A stretch of DNA of 64,000 nucleotides from Verticillium longisporum (Eukaryota; Ascomycota; Sordariomycetes; Glomerellales; Plectosphaerellaceae). The position numbers and the translations under genes are program-made. Positions 23,144 through 36,735 of the stretch are shown here, piece by piece. A model generated the notes under the pieces. The model was not told where the DNA came from and ran no database searches. It was given only the letters and a program-made list of their open reading frames with translations. How positions within the stretch are numbered: the first letter of the stretch is position 1; each line of letters opens with the position of its first letter. The stretch lies in contig JAETXT010000001.1 in the NCBI GenBank assembly GCA_019188255.1, positions 8,494,001-8,558,000 on the forward strand. The letters run 5' to 3'.

Positions 23144-26100
23144 CACTGCCGTTCAGCAGCCCATCAAGACGGCAAGCAGGCAAGGATAGTCACTGCGAGG
23201 ACGACTTTGGAGTCATGTTTTGCTGACTCTGGTCTAAAAACTCCGCGACATATGAGCTTGGTAAGGAGATCTCGGTCGGCAAGTAGTGGCATCTCAGCCT
23301 CCACGTGGATGGTGGTTGGTGAGCTGTTTCGACGAGTCCCGAATCAACTGCCGGAGGACCGTGATGACCCCATGTGTCTGCAAGCCCGGGAGCGCCATCC
23401 AGGCTGGGTATCAGACAACTTGAATTGCTGCAAGCATCCAGAGGCATCGAGCAAGTCGCATGGCCGTTCAGTATCCTCCTCAAGCAAGGCAAGGGATGGA
23501 GAAGTGAGCAGATCGTTGGAGACGCCCGTCAACTTTCGGCAGCAGGCAACACGAAAGGGCCCTTCCAGACCACCAAGGCGCCTCCACCCAACACCTCACA
23601 AAGAGCCAGTCGTGGGTAGAGGTTGCACGGTCGAGAAGGGCGCTACAAGGTTAGACTGGACGGGGTTGCACTCACACCGCCAGCCGGTTGCGTCTGCTGG
23701 CTTTCTTGGGTCTTAGATTCTTAGGTGGACGCACCACTTGAGCAAGGCATCACCCAATGATCGCCGTAGGACGCACTAGGCAGTTGAGAGGGGGCGTTGA
23801 ATCGTCAAGGCGGGCTTCTAGCAAGAGGAGAGCTCGCCCAGAAGGGCAAGGCTAGCAGAACCAAAGTAAGCAGGCAGGCGGACGAACCACTCAAGCGGAG
23901 GAGGGGAGGACAGGGGACGTGGCGTCAAAGGGGAAGATCATCAGCAGGCCTGCCAAGAGGTGAAGAAAAGGAACGAAAAGGGGAGCCAAGCCAAAGGCCA
24001 CGCGCGTTGCATCGACCCACCACCATCCATCGCTCCCGGCGCCCGATTTCTCTCTCTCTCTGTCTCTCTCTGAGAGACCATAATTACCTCTCTGGCAAAA
24101 TCTATTGGACGCCGCCAGAGAACAGCCCGGCGGCGTAGAGTCGCTAGCCCGCTCGCTTGCTCGCCTGGTCGCCCGCCTGGGGTATACATGGTGTGGGCGA
24201 CCCAGGCTGGCGAGTCGCGTTCGCCCCGACTCGCAGGGCTACTGCGGAGTTACTGCGTCGAGCCAGCCGGTGGTCCTGCGCGCAGGCGTTGCCAAGCATC
24301 GATGGACTGCGACCGGCGACGGGGAGGCGGTGATCATTGTTCGACTCGTGGGTCTGGTGACGTCTTGGCCTTTCGTGGGGCGCGGTCTGACCGGGGTGGG
24401 CAGAGAAGAAATAGAGTGAGCTAATCTGTTAGTTGGTACAGGAGATGGGATTTCGAGAAGCTAAGGAACCGCGGCTGGGAGGGAAGTGAAGCCGAGCGAT
24501 GGATTGGGTGGACGGATGGTTGGATGGCCCTGACCACTACGATCAGGAGGAAGAGGGGCTCACGATGGGATGCGAGGAGCAGCAGCAGCAGCCAGCCGTG
24601 ACGGCAGCATGAGGATTTGCATCCTTCGATCCCTTTCGACGTCAGCCGTCCATCCCCAGCCCTCAAGTCACCAACCACCAACCGCCAACCACCTCGCTGC
24701 CGACGCAGCCATCTGCAGACCGACCGAATGTCATTAGCTTCGTCCTGCAAGTGACATGCGGGCAGTTGGCTGGCAGGTCTTGTCACCGGGTGCTTCTTGT
24801 TTCTCAGTTGTCTGCGCTCAATCTCTCTGCCGTGTGGGTGCAGCAACCCAACCACACGCTGCCGCCGACCCCCCCTTGGAAGCTCGCGAGACGCCCGGTA
24901 AGGGAAGAAGCACATGCACGTCCGCCTCGCCAATACTGCCTCTGGTGTCAATGAGCGATCATCGTCGCACAGGCCAAGCACCCCTTCCTCTCCGAAGGGG
25001 GGGTGAAGCCGCCTGGTATCGACACCGCCGCCCAACCAGACAGGGCCATCGCTGCCACACCCGTCCGCCCGTTGCCGTGTCTGTCTCTCACCGTTGCCTC
25101 ACTTATCAAATGACAAAATGCACAGCGAGGAGAACACAGAGAGACACACACGCAAGGCAGGGCGGGAGAAGGGGGGGGGCCGGCGTCGCTGCGCCCGCCC
25201 TGTCCATCCCCTCTCCCCCCTAAACCGCCTCCTGCACCCAGCCATCTGCCGCACCCGAAAGAAAGACTGCAAGAAAAAAAACAGGGCGGACGAGGGCGCA
25301 AATGATGTGCGTGCTTCGCTCGGGAGCACCCAATCAGCCCGTCCTGCTGCTGCTGCTTTGCTGGCGTCAATCTTGTGTCCCCCCCTTCTTTCCACTACGG
25401 TCCCTGTCGTGGGTTGTGTGATGGATGACTCGGCAGACTACAAGTCACAAAAGCAGCGTGGTGAAGAGAACGGGGCTGCTTTCGGTATGGCTGGTGAGAA
25501 GGGCTGAAGACTTACTTCACACACACAGACGGACACACGGGCGCAGTAGCCCAGGCTCGCGACGGGAAAGCCATGCCACTTTCTGGAAAAAAATAGCCCA
25601 GCGTGGCCAAGCGTGCGTACGCTTGTTCAGTCCGTCACCCACTCGCCCTTGTCTCGATGCGCCTACTCCCGCTCGCGGGTTCGGTGTCACCGTCATCAAG
25701 CTGCGGTGGTGTGCGTGAGGTGTTCTTGTCTCGGGACCAACGGCCGTGCTCGTCATTCCCCGCTGGCGGCTGTACCGCTGGCGGGCTGTAGGAGGTTGCG
25801 GTTTTAGGCGGGCTGGAGGAGGTTGCGGTCATAGGCGGGCTGTTGTAATTTGCCTGTGAGGGCTGTGCCCAGAGGTGCCTCTGCAGCATGTTGCAGCACC
25901 AGCACCAGCACCTCTGGGTCCGGCTCCCACTCATTCTCTGCTCCAGCGCTGGGCTGACGCGTTGATTTTGTCCCTGGGCCTCCCCCTGCCCCCCCCTCTG
26001 CCATCGGCGCACCTCTTGCAGTTGCGGCGGGCTTGCAGCAGGCTGCCGGCGTCGTCGAGTTGTAGTCCGGCGGTGACGGGCTCGTGATTGGGGTCCAGGG

Positions 26101-27273
26101 CAGGGCAGGGCGGCGCTGGTTCAGTGGGTGTATCCGGCCCCTGTTCTGGCAGCATGGGAACGGGTGGTCTTTACAAGTCGTGGCAAGGGTGGGCATGCCT
26201 CTCATAGATCGGTGGTAGCATTCAGGGGCCAAAGTTTTACCAAGACTGCTCATGGCTTCTGTGTTTTGAAAAGCGAAACTTGACTTGTCACTTTCGTCCC
26301 GTCAGACACATTCATCAGAGTGATTCGTACAATGTTGGAGATGACGAGCATCTGGGCTCAAGAATTCTTCTCTACGTGGTATCTTCCATCAAGGCTTTCC
26401 CGCTCTGCCAACCACACCAGCCCGGCAGGCGCCATTCCCCTTCAAATGTTCACCGTCGCCCGTTTTCAGGCACGATCCAGTGTGAACCTGTAAGTGAACC
26501 TGTAGACACTCTTCCATGTCTCTGATGAAAATGTTGTCCCCCGCTCTAGGTCTGTTGATCAAAACCAAAAGCGAGCCCCATTGCGTTCCGAAAAAACTGA
26601 GTGACATGAGAAGAACCTCCTTCATAAAAAAAAATGTCGGACCATCCCGGTCGACAAGGCGCCTCCCCACCTCCTGTGAAAGCACAAGGGGGATCAAAAC
26701 AGAATGTCAAAAAACGCCTACTGCGCCTTTCCCATTCGCTTTCGTTTCATTTGTTTGGTTGGCCGTTAACATCCCGTGGCCGAATCTTTCCGGAAGAAAT
26801 GTCCAAACTCCGCGCTGACAAGATACACCAATAAAAAAAGAATACAATATCAAAAAAAAGACATAAGGGAATGGGTGGTGGCCTAGAAACAGAACTCCGC
26901 AGATGAGTTCCATGGGTCCGGTCCAGGTGTCCAAGGTTCGTGGTAGATACAAATTGGTGAATGTGATCCAAGGGGATCAAACGTGTGGGTGTCGCTGGTG
27001 TCGTGTTGACTTTTTGTGCTTTTGGAAACCGGCCAGGCTTTTTAGGTTTGAATCGTTTAAACGTATAATTTTGGAAGTCCAGGCGGATCGGATTGTCGAA
27101 TCCAGCCATAGCAAAAGTGTGATGGGTAAAGAAACTAACGTGTGGCGTTTGTGTCAAGGATGAGTCGTTTGTGTGGTGATTACCCTTTGTCCCGTTGTTC
27201 TCTGGTTCGTTCCATGTCTAGCAGTGCCAGCGGATTGGGTTCAGAAACGTATGGTCCATACAAGCAGGCAGAT
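23144..27273. other. Gene-poor region downstream of the Ran1-like kinase
   Basis: No convincing gene. It has low-complexity tracts: TC-rich 24049-24072, CAG-type runs near 24575-24595 and 25345-25365, and C/G-rich runs near 25168-25210. The part from about 26600 to 27273, with A-rich tracts and AATAAA-like sequence near 26831, is probably the 3' UTR and terminator region of the kinase gene on the minus strand. Confidence 0.45.
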
Positions 27274-28945
27274 CTAGTAGCATCCCTGAGGAGCAAAGAG
27301 AGGAACCTGGTGGTGGAAAGGCACGTGCGGGTGGATCGCCGGCGCCTGCTGCACATACTTGACCATCTCCCACCAAAAGGGGAAGTAGGGCTTGGGAGGC
27401 GGTGCAGCGCATGCTGCCTGGTACTGGATCTGGTGTGCATGGACGGGCATCGGGACCTGGGGCATGGAGACTTGGGGCATGGGACCGGTGTAGTGTTGAG
27501 GCACAAACTCCTGTGTGGGGAAGAAGGACGGCGCCGGGGACTCTTCTGGTTCGTACGCATGGGGTGCTGGGCACTCGTGCGTCTCGTGTTGCGGCTGCTG
27601 CTGCTGCTCCTGAAGGAAGTCTTCGTCGAGGTCATCGATCGTCGAGCCGCTCGAGGTGAGCGAACCGTCATCGTCAGAGCAGATGGATCCCTCGTCAGAG
27701 GAAGAAGAGGCGGGGGAGAGGGTCATGTCGTAATCGTCATCCATGACGATGGCCTCCTCACCATCAACGTATTCAATGGGGTGGTGGATGAACTCTGGTG
27801 TGGCCACGGGGAAACCTCGGGGACGTGCAGAGTCACAGGGGCGACAGCGGGAATGGTCAAGACCGAGCAGGCCTGGATCCGGGCGCGCAGCTCGGTGACG
27901 GTGATCCTCTGCTCGGGCTCGCGGGTGAAAATCCTTCCAAGGATGTCGTTCAGGTCGTCCGAGACGGGCAAGATGGACTTGAGGAACTCCTGGTTACGGG
28001 TGAAGGCCCGGTAGGTGGAATCCTCAAAGGAGGCCTGTTTCCATGGGTTGCGTCCACAGGTCAGGTTGACCAGAATCACGCCAAGGCTCCAGACATCATT
28101 GGGGGCGCAGAAGTAGTAGGGTCTCCGGGCAGAGTGGTCCAGGCATTCTAACAAGAGGGAGAAGAAACGTTAGTGGGGGTGCCGGGGCAAAAAGGAAAAG
28201 AAGACAAGGCACGGCATATGTCGGCCGAGGAAGGGAAGGTTAGCCTACCTGGGCTCATGTAGAAGGTCGAACCGCAGCCATAATCTTCGGATCGCTCCGA
28301 GGCGGTCGCCAGGCCGAAATCTGCGAGCTTCACGGTCTCTCCATGGTTCGACACAAGAATGTTCTCAGGCTTCAGGTCCCGGTGGTAGATTCCAAGAGCA
28401 TGGCAGTGCTCGACGGCATCCAAGATTTGCAGGAATACGCTCTTGGCGAGTGCATCCTTTCCAACGTATTGGCCGCGCTCTGTAATGTTATAGAACAGGT
28501 CTCCTTCCGGGCAGTAGTCCAGGATCACATAGATGCAGTCTGGGTCGTCGACAATCTTCAGCATGGAGACAACGTTGGGGTGTGCCGAGGCGAGGTAGTG
28601 GAGGCGGATCTCCCGGTTCTGAAACGCAACCTGTCGCCTGTCCAAGGGAGTTCCGTCCTGGTTGAACTTGCTGAGGCACTTGACGGCATATTTGATGCCC
28701 GTTTTGACATCGACGGCCGAGTAGACCACGCCGTAGGCGCCAGTACCCAGGATGGTCGTCAGCTGGAGCTTGCCTTCGAGATACCTTCCCAACCGAGCCT
28801 CCGGGGTCAACGGGATGTAGCGTGCTTGGCAGTGTGGTGCTGTCGTGATGGGTTGTTGCAGGCCGCCGCACTTGTTGCTGTGATGATCTTCGTACACCGG
28901 CGAGGCGGGAGGGGTTGGGTATCCGTGTGCTGGTACATGCTGCAT
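27274..28945 (-). CDS. Ran1/Pat1-type Ser/Thr protein kinase, frameshifted near the end of the kinase domain
   Basis: Exons complement(27274..28147) and complement(28249..28945) with a 101-nt intron; 523 residues if one base is restored. The kinase domain begins near residue 60: glycine loop [12 protein letters not shown] (67-78), VAIK-type lysine in YAVKC (Lys89), HRDLKPEN (188-195), DFG (209-211), and an activation-segment end YMSPE rebuilt across the intron. It resembles S. pombe Ran1/Pat1 and yeast Vhs1/Sks1 kinases, which govern nutrient response and entry to sexual development. A tail of about 180 residues is acidic, then Gln/Pro-rich. At GGGG 27808-27811 the frame shifts: VPEVSP should pass into [13 protein letters not shown]. 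Adding one C on the coding strand fixes it. Start chosen at 28945 in the context AACATGC; the frame stays open upstream to 29659 but looks like leader. Confidence 0.88.
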
Positions 28946-29702
28946 GTTATGCGATTTGTGGGGGTGTGGGAGTAGATCCTGGGAAGTCCAAACGGGGCGA
29001 TGATTCCTTTCTCTGGAGCACTGTGTCGGTGGTGGGAACTTCTTCCGAAGGGGGAAAAAAGTCCTGACAGAGAAGAAAAAGGAAAAGCAGCAACGGGAAT
29101 CCTTTCGGGTCCTTGGGGATGGATGGAGAGTAACAGAAACCAAAAGCAACAGTCCACGGGAGAGAAGAGTCCTTGGATTTCCTTGTGGGTCGTTATCGTT
29201 AACGTCGAGTAAACGAGTCAACAGACGGCGGAATGGGGGAGTGATGATGGCGTGAAGGGGCGAAGAGGAAGAGTCGATGTTGTTGTGGTAGAGGTCGAAG
29301 AGTTCGTTGGTGTCCAAGTCCTGGTCCAGGGAGATGGTTCGTGAGAGAGATGAGGAAAGTTGACCGAAGGGACAGGAGAGAAAGAGTGGTGGATGAGGTT
29401 CAAAAAGTAGTTCACCGCTGATGACGGGGTGGGATGCGAAGGTTGATATCGTCTCTCTCAATGAGCGAACGAGCGAACGAGAGGGAAACCAGGGGGGGCC
29501 AGTACGTACTCCGTGCTGCCCGTGTGAGCAGGGGTGGGTGCCTCTGTGCGTGCAAGTGAGTGAGCGTGTTACGGTACGTGGGTTGGTGGGCCGCGAGGCT
29601 TCCCAAGCACCATGGGCCAAGCAAGCACAGGCATCTCTCACTTTCCACACACAGACCACTTGTCTTCACTTTCGAAGGAAGACCCCGGTCGCCTTGGTCG
29701 TA

Positions 29703-29817
29703 GGTCGTGGGTCGTGGGTCGTGGGTCGTGGGTCGTGGGTCGTGGGTCGTGGGTCGTGGGTCGTGGGTCGTGGGTCGTGGGTCGTGGGTCGTGGGTCGTG
29801 GGTCGTGGGTCGTGGGT
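29703..29817. repeat. 7-bp tandem repeat, about 16 copies
   Basis: The unit GGTCGTG is repeated about 16 times almost perfectly. It lies some 760-870 bp upstream of the kinase ATG, on the side of its promoter or leader. Confidence 0.95.
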
Positions 29818-32152
29818 CCGGCGCCGCAATGTTAGTGACATGGATGGCGGCCGCGGTGTCTTAGCGGTCGGTCCACTCATCCTGGAGCCTGCTATTCTTG
29901 TTTCGATCCGTCCAGCGGGCGGAGGAGTGGGTCACAAGAAGGCGAACGCATTGGTTAGATAGAGTTCCCCCTGGCAGAATGATGGAGGGGAGGGGTGTGC
30001 TCACCAGAGAGCTGGGGGGCTGGGTGTGCATCTGAAGGGCAGAAGACACACCGACCAACAGATGGGCGCCTCGGAGACGTCAGGTATCCACCTTGACGCT
30101 ACGCTCTGCTGCAAATATACGAGCTTGGGCAAGTTCGTAAAGGAGCGCGGCATCGTGACTGGCCACATTCGCTTTGCAAGGGGGGGGATGGAGGGGATGG
30201 AGGGGGGCGTGTGCGGCGAAAAATGCTGTCATTCGTTTCCTGGGCTTGTAACGCGACGCTCGCTCTGCCACATCCTCTCTGAAGCCAGCCACGAAAGGTG
30301 GGGATCAGCTCACCCAGGAGGATACTGATGCTGTTGCTGATGACTCGGACAGGCGAGAGAATGCTAGGCAGAGGGCGAGAGACGGTGCGTGCAGTGGCGG
30401 GAGCTGGCCTCGCTGTCGTCGAAAGCGAGGCGAGGACGGGTTTGACAGAGGCGGGACGATGAACAGTGCACAGACACATCCCTCACTCTCCCCTCCCCTT
30501 GTTGGTCCAGGTATTTGGGGCGACTTCGAAACGATCCCTTCAACATCATCGTCATGGTTGGAAAGGCCCCGTAGCCTGTTGCGGCACCGGTCAGATCCTC
30601 GTCCGGTGTAAATCGGCGGCTTTGAGAGACACCGGGGGACAGCCTGGGGTCATCCAGGATCGTGGCATTTGATGATGGCGACTTGGGCATGTCCCCAAAC
30701 CCGCAAGCAAGCAACCCTTCTTTTTTGGGGGGGGTCGCGTGATGGCCTCGAAAAAAAGGACCCTTTATTGTCCCGCAAGCTACGCCTTGTCATCGTGATG
30801 GCAACGGCTGCCGAGGGAGGCCCGGCGCTTTGCTTTTCGGTGACTCAAACAAAACATTCAGCGTGAAAATGGGCTGCTCCTCGATGGTTGTGTGGTGTTA
30901 CTTCTCATTGTCGTCGACTGATCACAAGCAGCCTGACCTAGCTCAGGCTGGCGGAGGAAACCTCGTGGCACTTGGCAGGCCGTTTGCATGAAAACGGCGT
31001 GCCGTCAAAAGCTTCACTGAGACCTCCTTCCAGCGTCCCAGACTTGTCGGAGTAGCAGAGGGTGTTCATGTTCGCAGCGAATTCCACTTCGGACTCGAAG
31101 CAGCCCCGGTCTTTTTTTTGCCTGTCGTTTCGCTGCAAACGTCTCGCCATCAGTCCTGGCCGAGAGTCTGTGTCACATCAAATCGTTGCCGTTTCGGCCT
31201 GTCAAGGATGGGACGGCGCCTGCATTATGCTACGATAGAGGCGCCGGCCTCTCGATTTTTCTTTCTCTGGCTTGCCTGTCCATCACTTGGTCGATCCAGG
31301 TTAGTGGGCTCGGCCACAGTTCATAGGCTGAAATCCCATTCCGTTGATGCAGCCTGTGCGGCGCGTCTACTTCGTAGTCACAAGTGTGCAGTGGCAAGCT
31401 GCGCGGCGAGGGAGGCGTCGTTGGCTCACATTGCGTCTCCCATGTGGTCGTGAGGTTGGCCTGATGGTGCACTCTGGGCGTTAAGAGAAATGACGGTGGT
31501 CGGTCGGTGTGTGAGGCGAACCCCAAGCATGCGCCCGATAGGATGGTCTGGGGGTCTTTTCGCAGAACGATAAAGAAACGACTGTTGCAGAAAACCAAGG
31601 GACGCCAAGGGAGCCTTCAGATCGTCCAGTGGTGGCACCCAACGTGTGGTGCCTGGTCATACATTACCAGGATGCGATGCGAAGCCATGATCAGGGTGGC
31701 ACCAGGGCGAGCGATCATGGGTCAGCACCAAGGGGGGGAAGGGTTGTCCTGGTTGGTCTGGGCTGTCTGACAAGGTGCGGTGCGTGATCCACCCAGGTTT
31801 TCGTGCATGTCGTCCTGCTGCAGCAGGGCGGCGAGGCGGAGGCAGAAGTGCCTGAGGCGCGCAGAGTCGGGCCAGCCCTGTATGTACATAGTATGTCTCG
31901 TTCTGCCCGTCATGTCGCCCATCCGTACCGACCCTGGATGCGCAGCCCGCCAATACAGCATGAAAGCGCCAGGTGACGAGATGGTGGGGTCAGAGGAGGC
32001 AGACGAAAGGCCCTCCTGGCTGCTGACGGCCGACCACCTCGGCTGGGCCACTCAGGTTCCATGCCACGCCTGTGGACGTCCGTGCTACTTGCCATGCCGT
32101 GATCCCTGCTTCTGCTGCTTCTTGTGCTTGTCAAAGGCAAGGCAAGGGAAGG

Positions 32153-32175
32153 GGGAGAGAGAGAGAGAGAGAGAG
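32153..32175. repeat. GA microsatellite
   Basis: About eleven GA dinucleotides in a purine-rich stretch that continues to about 32190. Confidence 0.9.
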
Positions 32176-33993
32176 AAGGAGAGGAAGACGGGATAGGGAG
32201 CGGAGCGAGCGGGTCAGCGGCGCACAGGGCAGCGTTGCACAACAGTGGGCGTGATGGAGAAGCCGATGACAGGACTCCGCTGCCGTGTGTGGCTTTTCGA
32301 CTCAAGAAGTGAGGCTGTCGATGTGCCAAGTAGGGTAGGTATTGGGAGCAGAAGCTCCACCGGGGGGCCAATGAGGCTGCTGACAGTCTCGGGCCAGGCC
32401 AATGGGGGCGGCCTTGGGCGAGCTGTGCTGCTGCTTGCTGCTTGCTTGCTGCTGCTTGCTGGTGCAGACGGAGCGCCCATGATGGTGCTCCCCGTGCGCC
32501 CGTCGCATTGGCCGTTCCCGTTGTGCACGTCGATCTTGGATGATTGGCCGTCGCTGCCGTAGCCGTAGCCGTCGTCGAGATTCGAGGTCCAGTGTCGACA
32601 TGGGCTCCGGTACTCGATCACGAGCTGGCCCCACGGCCACGCAGGGAGAATGGGTCCTAACAGGCCTGGCCTGGCCTGACCTCGTTCCTGCTGATGTTGT
32701 TGTTGCTGTTGCTGTTGCTGTTGTCGTGTGTCATGGGGTTTGTTTCGTAACTCGGCTCGGGAATGTAACTTTGGGGCGCTCGAACGAGATTGAGAGATTC
32801 TCGAGGCTGACTAGAACAGGCGGTCGATAATCTCCGCGATGCGGTGCCTGTGCGTGCCGCCGTGGAGCAATGACGGACAAGCATCCCAGTTGGGGACGTG
32901 TACCGTGCCATGAGGCGGGCGTGCAATGTGCCGTGCTGGTTGTCAGCGAAAGGAAGGGTAGGGTCTTGGTCTCCTTGGAGGACGTAACGTGAGCAAGGGC
33001 TGGAATGTCTCAGAGCGTTGATGACAAGGATCGTACATGATGACCAAAGTGGGTTTGATCTTCCCAACCCACGGAAGGGGAATCTTCCCACCCGAAGGGA
33101 GAGGGAATGTTCGAAGGCCGATGAATGAGTGCCCAGAAGTTGCTGCCTTAATGCCACGGGGCAGAGCCTTTCAGGCATGAAGAAGCTCGAACCACCCCGA
33201 ATGGCGGTCAAGATTTCGACGATATGCATTTAGACCGAATTCAGCCTAGCGCCCTTAGCCGAGATCTGATCTTGACAACAGGGCCACTGAATCATGGCCA
33301 GTCAACTCCTTCGAACACGTCGAAATCTCCCGAACCCTTGCAAGCCTTTACCCCCCCCTCGAACTCGAACTCGAACAAGCAACAAGCATCTGGCCCGAAG
33401 CATCCAAGACGCTTTCTGGTGCCGCCGACCGATACTCTTCAATCGTCTGCTGATGCTTTGCATACCAAAAGTCTCAGCTCGAACAAGCCTGCTACAGTAG
33501 GGCGGGAACAGACCTTCGGATCGAGATGGAGGCCCCTTGCTTTTGACGATGGGAATACTGTACATGCGTCTGGCCCATTTCTCCAGAACTGTCACTATTC
33601 TCGTTGCAGACAGCCACAGCCACCAATCAGTTGCACCAGTACAGTATGCATCACCGAAGGAGACGGGCCTATTCAGCGCACAGGCGCCTCTGCTACCAAG
33701 CAAGCGATGGCTGGCCCCTAACTAGCCAAGCTCCCGCTTCGCTTGCCGACTATTGACATCTGGCGCGATGCTCGCAGCGGCTTGAGCGGCCGCCGACATG
33801 TCTCTCCTGAACCTTCTGACTGCCGGCTATTGCGTCAAGCGAGCCTCGCTGGGGCCGATCGCTGGTGCATCTCTCCACGTCCGGGTCCGCGACTGGCCCG
33901 AGAGTCTGCCTCCGGACTGGCGACCTGAACTGCCTCACCGACCGCTCGATAGTCTCCGGTGGATCTATCGAATCCAGGTGTCCTGTGTTTATT

Positions 33994-34026
33994 CACACAC
34001 ACACTCTCTCTCTCTCTCTCTCTCTC
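33994..34026. repeat. CA/CT microsatellite
   Basis: A run of CA dinucleotides passes directly into about 11 CT dinucleotides. Confidence 0.9.
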
Positions 34027-36719
34027 GCTGTCTGGTATACACATTTCACTGTCTTGCTAGCCTGAGCTTAATGCTAGCTCCGTGTCACAAGGGAGCATTT
34101 GCTTTTTCCCATGTGTGCTGATGCACATTTGCATATTTCACAGTACACATTTGCGCAGAGTCCGTCCCAAAAACGCCCGCACGCGTCCAGCGACATTCTT
34201 CGGGCAGTTCAGCTGGGCCGTCAACATGTCATGCAGCGTTACAGAGGCGCATCCCCGACACTCTCGGCCCCCACAAACCGCCATGCTCGAAAGGACGGTG
34301 TGAGCATCCTAGACGATAACATCCAATAGCACTTTCTCGCCCCCTCTCTCTCCCATACAGTCCTGAAGTGTGCCACTCACCGTCCGAATCGACCATTGCC
34401 CGCATGCTACGAATCGATAGAACACCTTGTGACTCCTGCCGGACCGCCCCATGGGCGCTGTTGTCGATGTATGCACAGAAGTGGCCTCAGCGCCGAAATT
34501 ACATTGTTACAGACTCATTTGCCCGCTACACACCCCTCTCTGGGGCGGGACATTGGACCACCACTCAACAACCGGCACGGCGCTCCGTCCCGAGTGGTCG
34601 CCATGCCTCGTCTGCCCTGCTCACTTGTCAGGTCGCGCTACAAACGCTGACAGCTTGGCGTCCTAGTGCAGGTGTTGCGCGCCTGGCGCGGGACAGAGTG
34701 AGAGAGAGAGACACACACACAGCATACCTTCACGGCGCCATGATGCAGTCTTGACAAACTCCCGAGACGGCACGGGCACCGAGACAAATCACCCCAACTT
34801 TCGCAGGCTTGTTGCTTTTTACTGTACCTCTCCGACATGCAAGCGCCAGAAGCTCAGCGCACGACGCATCGCATGTTGATGCTCCGAGCCAAGGGTCCGA
34901 GACCCCCATCAAGAGGCCTGAGACCGATGAGGCTGGGCCGCTGGACGGGCGTAGGACGGCACACAACACAGGCGGCTGGGAGGGGTGAAAAAGCATTCAA
35001 ACGCCCATCGTACGCCGGATCGACGAGATCGTGGAACTTTGACGTGTCAGCCGCCGTCCAAAGGAGAAGGAACAAACTTCACCGTTGACCGACCTCCCCC
35101 TCCTTTGCAAAAGTGGCCAGGGCTGACAGCGCCCTGTCCTCGTCGGTCCACCCTTTGATCTCATGTTGGCCTGTCCGCAACACGCCTCAAACATACCACT
35201 TCGGCCGGAGGCGTCAGTCTGTTTATGCGATCTGGCGCCCCTGCCCTGGCCCTCCAGGTTTAATTTTCAAACAAGGCTGCACGCTCTGAAAATCACGACG
35301 GAGCATCGTCTTGGATCCATGTTGGTCCCAGAGTGTCAAAAACATTAGATGGCCAGTCCGTCGGCGAATCCTCTACCGGGAACCACGTCGCATTCGCGCT
35401 TTCGAACATCAGGCCTGAAATAAGCCGATGTGACAAGGCATAAAAGCACGAGGCGACTGGGGGTCTGGTCTGAGACCTCTCGTCCCCAATCAGCAAGATG
35501 GGCAGACTTCCCTCACCGACGTGGAGCTGCAGCGGGACGCGAGCGAAGGTGCGAAGGTTCTAGGGATTCAATAGTGCGGGCCACTGCCCCCTCCGATCTG
35601 GCCCCCAGTGGTACTGCTGCATCACCACATGGCACGGCGTCTTGGGCGTGCTGGGGGTTTCGAACAAAAGGGCGAGGAAAGAGAATACCACGCTGTGAGT
35701 GCGGCCTTACGATGGAACGCAGGCGTCACACTACCTGGTCAAATGGGGGAAGAAACCCTGGCGATCACGTTGCCATCATTTCTTTTGCCTTGGGTTTTGC
35801 TTTTCTCGCGGGACATTGTCTCGGAGCGACAGTACAGTTGGGCAGGGAGACTGGTCGCTCAACCCGCTCACATCACTGCCGGAGCCTTTGCAAGACCACC
35901 AGCGCCAAGACCAAGCAAAGCACCATATGTACACGGTCGTCAGTCGAGGAGGCGTCTACCTACTGGCCTGCGGGCGTCGAAGCGACCGTTGAGCAATCCG
36001 CAGGGAGCGCTGATCCCGTGACCACGTCACTGGCACCTGGCGGGGGATCGCTGGCTCAATGGGATGTGATGTGTTGGCGTCTTGGGGGTTTGTTCGTTGG
36101 TGCGAGGCGGCACGTTCCATCACACCAGGGCCCGGCCAGCCTACCATCACCAACACAATACACGATCGACCGCACTATTGGGTCCTGATACGGGGGGTCC
36201 CAACCAGAGTCGCAACCGGGACTCAATCTCCCACGCCGACTCACCCGTAGTGCTACTTCAGCTCAGCCGCCTAGGTTGGTGATGCAACTGCGCGTTTGCA
36301 ACTGCGGACACGGGCTAGAACTCAGGTGAGCCGAGCTAGAACAATGAGCCCGCTTCAATTTTGCCTGAAGTTGACGATCGTGATTGAAGGGCGGCTCATT
36401 TGACAGCGACCAATCCACAAGGCGCAGCGTCCTTCGCACACACACATAGACAGAGGCACGAGCACCACTCACACTACCGAGCCCATCCCAATAACGCGGA
36501 GCGCCTTGCGTGGGCTGCCAATGCACACCCAGGACACCCACTCACACCTCGTCAGCCGGACCAGAGAGCCTGCACAACCGAAACGCCCGGCCCTTCCCCT
36601 CCGGCTCGCCGGGACATGACATCAAGTGCAGCCGGCGCAACGCCGCTCTTCGCCCGGGTGGGCAGGTGACTCCAGCACAGGCGCATTGATCTCTGGGGTG
36701 AAGCATTCAGTACGTCTCA

Positions 36720-36735
36720 TTTTTTTTTTTTTTTT
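36720..36735. repeat. Poly-T tract
   Basis: Sixteen consecutive T bases, the longest homopolymer in the window. Confidence 0.9.

Noticed and set aside
23032..23146. CRISPR-like array
   Set aside because: The units are contiguous 11-mers without spacers and this is a eukaryotic genome; it is a minisatellite.
28946..29659. N-terminal extension of the Ran1-like kinase frame
   Set aside because: Open by chance; Ser/Pro/Leu/Arg-rich with many CT tracts, while the ATG at 28945 has good context and the kinase domain follows at the usual distance.
33224..33721. 165-residue plus-strand ORF
   Set aside because: Low-complexity Ser/Pro/Gln content, no start context, no domain, and overlapping frames of similar length.
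35430..36188. 252-residue plus-strand ORF
   Set aside because: Arg/Gly/Ser-rich with no domain or signal; other frames of the same DNA look equally good.
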